Below are positions 60,841 through 64,000 of a stretch of 64,000 bases of DNA, in pieces (positions within the stretch are counted from its first letter, which is position 1; each line of letters starts with the position of its first letter). Origin of the DNA: Karstenula rhodostoma CBS 690.94 (taxonomy: Eukaryota > Ascomycota > Dothideomycetes > Pleosporales > Didymosphaeriaceae); the NCBI GenBank assembly GCA_010093485.1, contig MU001498.1, forward strand, positions 611,697 through 675,696, written 5' to 3'. A model generated the notes under the pieces. That model did no database searches and was not told the origin of the DNA. It worked only from the letters and a program-made list of their open reading frames with translations. Both the position numbers and the translations under genes were made by a program.

Positions 60841-62584
60841 ATGGAGTCTCAGAAGTTCTATCTCTTAGGGGAGTCCCCTGCATCTTCACGAACAGTCACC
60901 TTCCACAAAGATGCCTCGTTAGAGGATCTGAAAGACGTCATCGCCTCACATTTCGCGATAGTGGTTCCTGAAGGTATGACAAGAATAGGCCAGTCTACGG
61001 ACGGTCGTTAACTAGTAGATAGGGATTCAATTCGTGCACGACGGTATTACAGTAGCGGAAGTTTCCGACATACTGTCCTCGGAAGATGCGATCACCATCA
61101 CCATCGATGGCCACGCCGTGCGGGACCCCCCAGGCCCAAAGGGACTTCCTTACGTAGGAAACTTTTTTGAGGTGTTTCCCGACCACCTAGGGAATCACCA
61201 GCGTCTCTTCGACCGCTATGGCCCGTTATTCAAGACAACCAACATGGGCCGCACAGTGTATCACAGCAACGATCCAGATATCGCGGCTGCGGCCTTCGCT
61301 GAATCGGACTTCTTCACGAAGAAAATTAATGAGAGCCATCCGCTCTTCGGAATCAAGCAACCACAAGCTGGCGTATTTCTGGGCGACACAGATACACCCG
61401 AGTGGCGGGTTACACACAAGTTCCTCCCTCCTGCGCTGGGACCGAGAGCAGTGAGGCATTACGCACCGACGATGCAAAAGACCATTGAAGATGCATACAA
61501 AGTCTTCGATCATTTCGATGAGCAAGGACAGTCATTCAATGCGTACATCTACATGCTGAAGCTCGGCTCTCAGGCCGTGGCAAAACTCACTCTCGGCATT
61601 GACCTGGAACACTTCTCATCGCCGAATGCCCCCGTGCACGAGATCGTACGCCTGATTGCCGAGACTTTGACCTTGAATAAGAAGGTCACTTCTTGGGGAA
61701 GCTGGTATGCTTCATTGCCATTCGGCGACCCTGCGGCGCTGAAGAGCAAGCAACATCGCATGGAAGAGATCATTATTAAGGCTGTTGAGAATGCTGAGCG
61801 GGGTGGGACATCCGATCTTCCCCTGCAGGATGCCGCTCTCACGGCGAAGAACATGGTCGACTACGCACTCCGAGCAACAGACAACAAGGGCGAGAAGCTC
61901 CCTCTCACGTCCATGGCGCATGCTCTCGTTGTTGCCACAGGCGCCGGCTTCACCACCACCTCCTCGCTTCTCTCATGGCTTCTCTACGGCATCGTTACAT
62001 ACCCCGGCATCCAAGAAAAGCTTCTCCAAGAACTGGTCGACAATGACTTCAACGATGACATGGAGATCACCTCCGACTACACAGACAAGCTCACCTATCT
62101 CGACCGCTTCATCAAGGAAACCCAACGCAGACACAACCCCTCCTTCCAGCCGGGCCGCACCGCAAAGACCGACCTCATCCTTCCCGGCGGGTACAAGCTT
62201 CCCAAAGACTCCATCATCATCCCAGCGCTCCACCACATCCATAACAACCCTGCGCTATGGGACAACCCTGCGAAGTTCGACCCTGAGCGATGGGAGACGC
62301 CAGAGGTCAAGAACAGGCACAAGGCAGCATATATTCCGTTCGCTGCGGGTCCGCGCATGTGCATCGGATTCAACTTTGCGTTGCAAGAAGTCAAAATTTT
62401 CCTGCCCAAGCTCATTTGGCGATACCATTTCGTCAAAGACGGGGACGAGACCATCGAGTATGATCCTATGTTCCAGTTGATCCGGCCGAACAATCTATAC
62501 CTCAAAGCCGAGAGGAGAGGCAAGTGGCCGCCGAAGACAGAAAAGGCGGATTCTGTCATCGAGGCGGCGGTCATGGAACCTTAG
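60841..62584 (+). CDS. Cytochrome P450 with N-terminal non-anchor domain
   Basis: Two exons: 60841-60973 and 61023-62584; 564 residues. The P450 part starts at the proline-rich hinge DPPGPKGLPYVGNFFEVFPD (about residue 94). Landmarks: I-helix-like ALVVATGAGFTTTSSLLSWL, K-helix FIKETQRRH (ExxR), the PERW segment KFDPERWETPEVKNRH, and the haem loop FAAGPRMCIGFNFA with Cys about 491. The first 90 residues (MESQKFYLLGESPASSRTVT, FHKDASLEDLKDVIASHFAI, VVPEGIQFVHDGITVAEVSD) contain no hydrophobic anchor; alternating strands and a helix suggest a small ubiquitin-like or doublecortin-like fold, by impression only. The exon 1 junction (VVPE/GIQFVHDG) keeps phase. The oxidised substrate is unknown. The neighbouring b5-reductase fusion may be its redox partner. 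Confidence 0.9.
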
Positions 62585-62918
62585 TGGCGTGTGGTGGGCG
62601 CATGTGATGGACCGTTTGTGGAATTTTGTATAGTGTGGAAGCTAGAGCCGTCAATACCCTAGATCGTAAGACGATTGTATCAACCTATAATTATATTCTT
62701 CAGCTTTGTGTTTTGACTGGAGGGATGGTGTCTTTTAGATTGCTTCCTAAAATATTTCTGACGAGTCAGTTTACTACCCCATCTTCTCCTGGATAAAGGT
62801 GACCGTATCCTCCAATGCCTCGTCAACGCAATGAAACCATGCGGTGTCCCGCTTCATATCTTGACCACGCTCTCATTTCCCCTCATACCCTACTTGGCGC
62901 CCATTATCATTGTATCGT

Positions 62919-63224
62919 CTAATGACGTGTCTTCGGCAGCTTTAGTCCTCGGAGATCTTTGTAGAAAGGACTGTTGGACGGATCGCAGCGCTCCTCGTGA
63001 GTCGTGTTGGGAAGCATATCAATATGCCGTTGGGCTTCAATCGTCACCGGGTGCAAAGCTAGCTGTTGTTCTCGAGCGAGCCTTACGCTATTCGCCAGCT
63101 CACCATTTCGAGGGGCAAGCTTGTTGGAATCTCGTTCGTACCTAACCATGGAGGGATCTGAGTCCACATCTACTCGTGATTTCCTGGCTGACCCAGCGAC
63201 CTCCACCTCCGTGCGAGGAGGCAT
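62919..63224 (-). CDS. Possible small hypothetical protein or terminal exon
   Basis: A 101-codon frame beginning MPPRTEVEVAGSARKSRVDV and ending GLKLPKTRH. Its composition is balanced (charged residues, few Cys/Trp, varied codons), unlike most shadow frames here. I recognise no family. It could be a small gene or the last exon of a gene lying further right on the minus strand. No splice partner was settled. It is convergent with the P450, whose stop is 334 bp away. Confidence 0.3.
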   Translation of the reverse strand: MPPRTEVEVAGSARKSRVDVDSDPSMVRYERDSNKLAPRNGELANSVRLAREQQLALHPVTIEAQRHIDMLPNTTHEERCDPSNSPFYKDLRGLKLPKTRH

Positions 63225-64000
63225 GATGAATTCCACAGCATCTCGCAGGAGTTACCGTCCGATTCACCTCAAATCGACGATATACCTTTACAACGTGTTC
63301 ACAGGGCACATTCATTCGACTGCACATATGGAAACCGCTGTAGAGACGGTCCGTGAATTCGACGTCGTCTTCCCCAAATCTGATCGCTCAGATTTCTTCC
63401 CAACACGCATGCACCTGCACAGGACAAGGTGGAGATCAGGCTTTTGGAAAGCATTCTAGCTTCTGAAGAAGAAGCGCTTAGACGCAATTCGTTTTTGCTC
63501 TTAGTTCTCAATCGGTAAAGAACGCTTCTGAGCATGGCAGAAATGCTGGCGATCAATCGCATCTCAATGAACCGAGGCAAAGCTTGCGAGCAGGGACAGG
63601 CATAGTCGGTGTTGCTTTGCCACTAACTCATGCCCCTGGGGTAGATCTCGGGCCCTTCCGGTGGAGTCGTAAAGTCAATACATCTAGTTCGTTCGTTCCC
63701 CGTTTCCCGCATCCTTCGTTACAGGACAGGCCTTGCAACAATCTAACCGAAAACCATCTTCATTCGCCAAGCGCCTCGAACCTTATCCTTGCACGAGGCA
63801 GGCAGGCGTTGCATGCCACCCAATCAAGGGAGGCGGAACTTAGACGCAAGTATCCTGAGGTGACTTGCGAATGTGGCACCGCACCTGCAAGTTTGCTGGC
63901 AATCACAGCTGTCGAAGTGGATCAACATGATACCCAAAGCCACTCGCTTCACGTCCGGATCAGCCTTTCCGAAACTGGTGCCATGTAGGATACAAGGTTT
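63225..64000. other. Right edge, no settled gene model
   Basis: Frames on the plus strand (63004-63459; 63584-63988) contain pieces with plausible composition, such as VEIRLLESILASEEEALRRN near 63435-63480, but stops and frame changes break them. They may be exons of a gene running off the window or a decayed gene. I do not assign a product. Confidence 0.3.

Overview
The window is nuclear DNA of a filamentous ascomycete (Pezizomycotina; gene content and intron style suggest Dothideomycetes, an inference). Support: short introns (about 45-65 nt, a few longer) with GTRNGT donors and CTAAC-like branch points, micro-exons, no operons, and recognisable fungal orthologues (TUP1/rco-1, trehalose phosphorylase CCG-9, ERG3, RBG1, THO2, BMT2, an AZF1-like zinc-finger factor).

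Layout. 0-16 kb is gene-dense: an F-box-like protein (-), an ARMT1-type DUF89 phosphatase (+), a secretory single-pass membrane protein (+), a small DUF2423 nucleolar-type protein (-), a SIZ/PIAS SUMO ligase (+), trehalose phosphorylase (-) and the TUP1 co-repressor (+). 16-33 kb is gene-poor: one convincing gene, the AZF1-like factor at 26-27.6 kb, lies between about 10 kb and 5.3 kb of sequence rich in simple tandem repeats. 33-52.4 kb is dense again: secreted copper amine oxidase (-), ERG3 (+), wax-synthase/MBOAT-like enzyme (-), RBG1 GTPase (+), the 2,319-residue THO2 (-), a decayed short-chain dehydrogenase relic (+) and a GH18 chitinase (-). 52.4-54.2 kb is AT-rich with diverged repeats that look mutated by RIP. 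54-64 kb holds a mitochondrial HTD2-like dehydratase (+), ribosomal protein uL23 (-), the 25S rRNA methyltransferase BMT2 (+), a cytochrome b5 / b5-reductase fusion (-) and a cytochrome P450 with an unusual N-terminal domain (+).

Shared functions. uL23 and BMT2 are divergently arranged around a perfect 14-bp inverted repeat carrying two CACGTG E-boxes, suggesting co-regulation of ribosome production. The b5/b5-reductase and the P450 also share a divergent promoter and could form a redox pair. TUP1, the AZF1-like factor, THO2 and SIZ are general regulators.

I found no CRISPR array, rRNA, convincing tRNA or intact transposon. The most unusual items are the P450 with its membrane anchor replaced by a small N-terminal domain next to its possible electron donor, the palindromic ribosomal promoter, and the large gene-free tracts. 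Exon borders were placed by eye from splice consensus, reading phase and family conservation.
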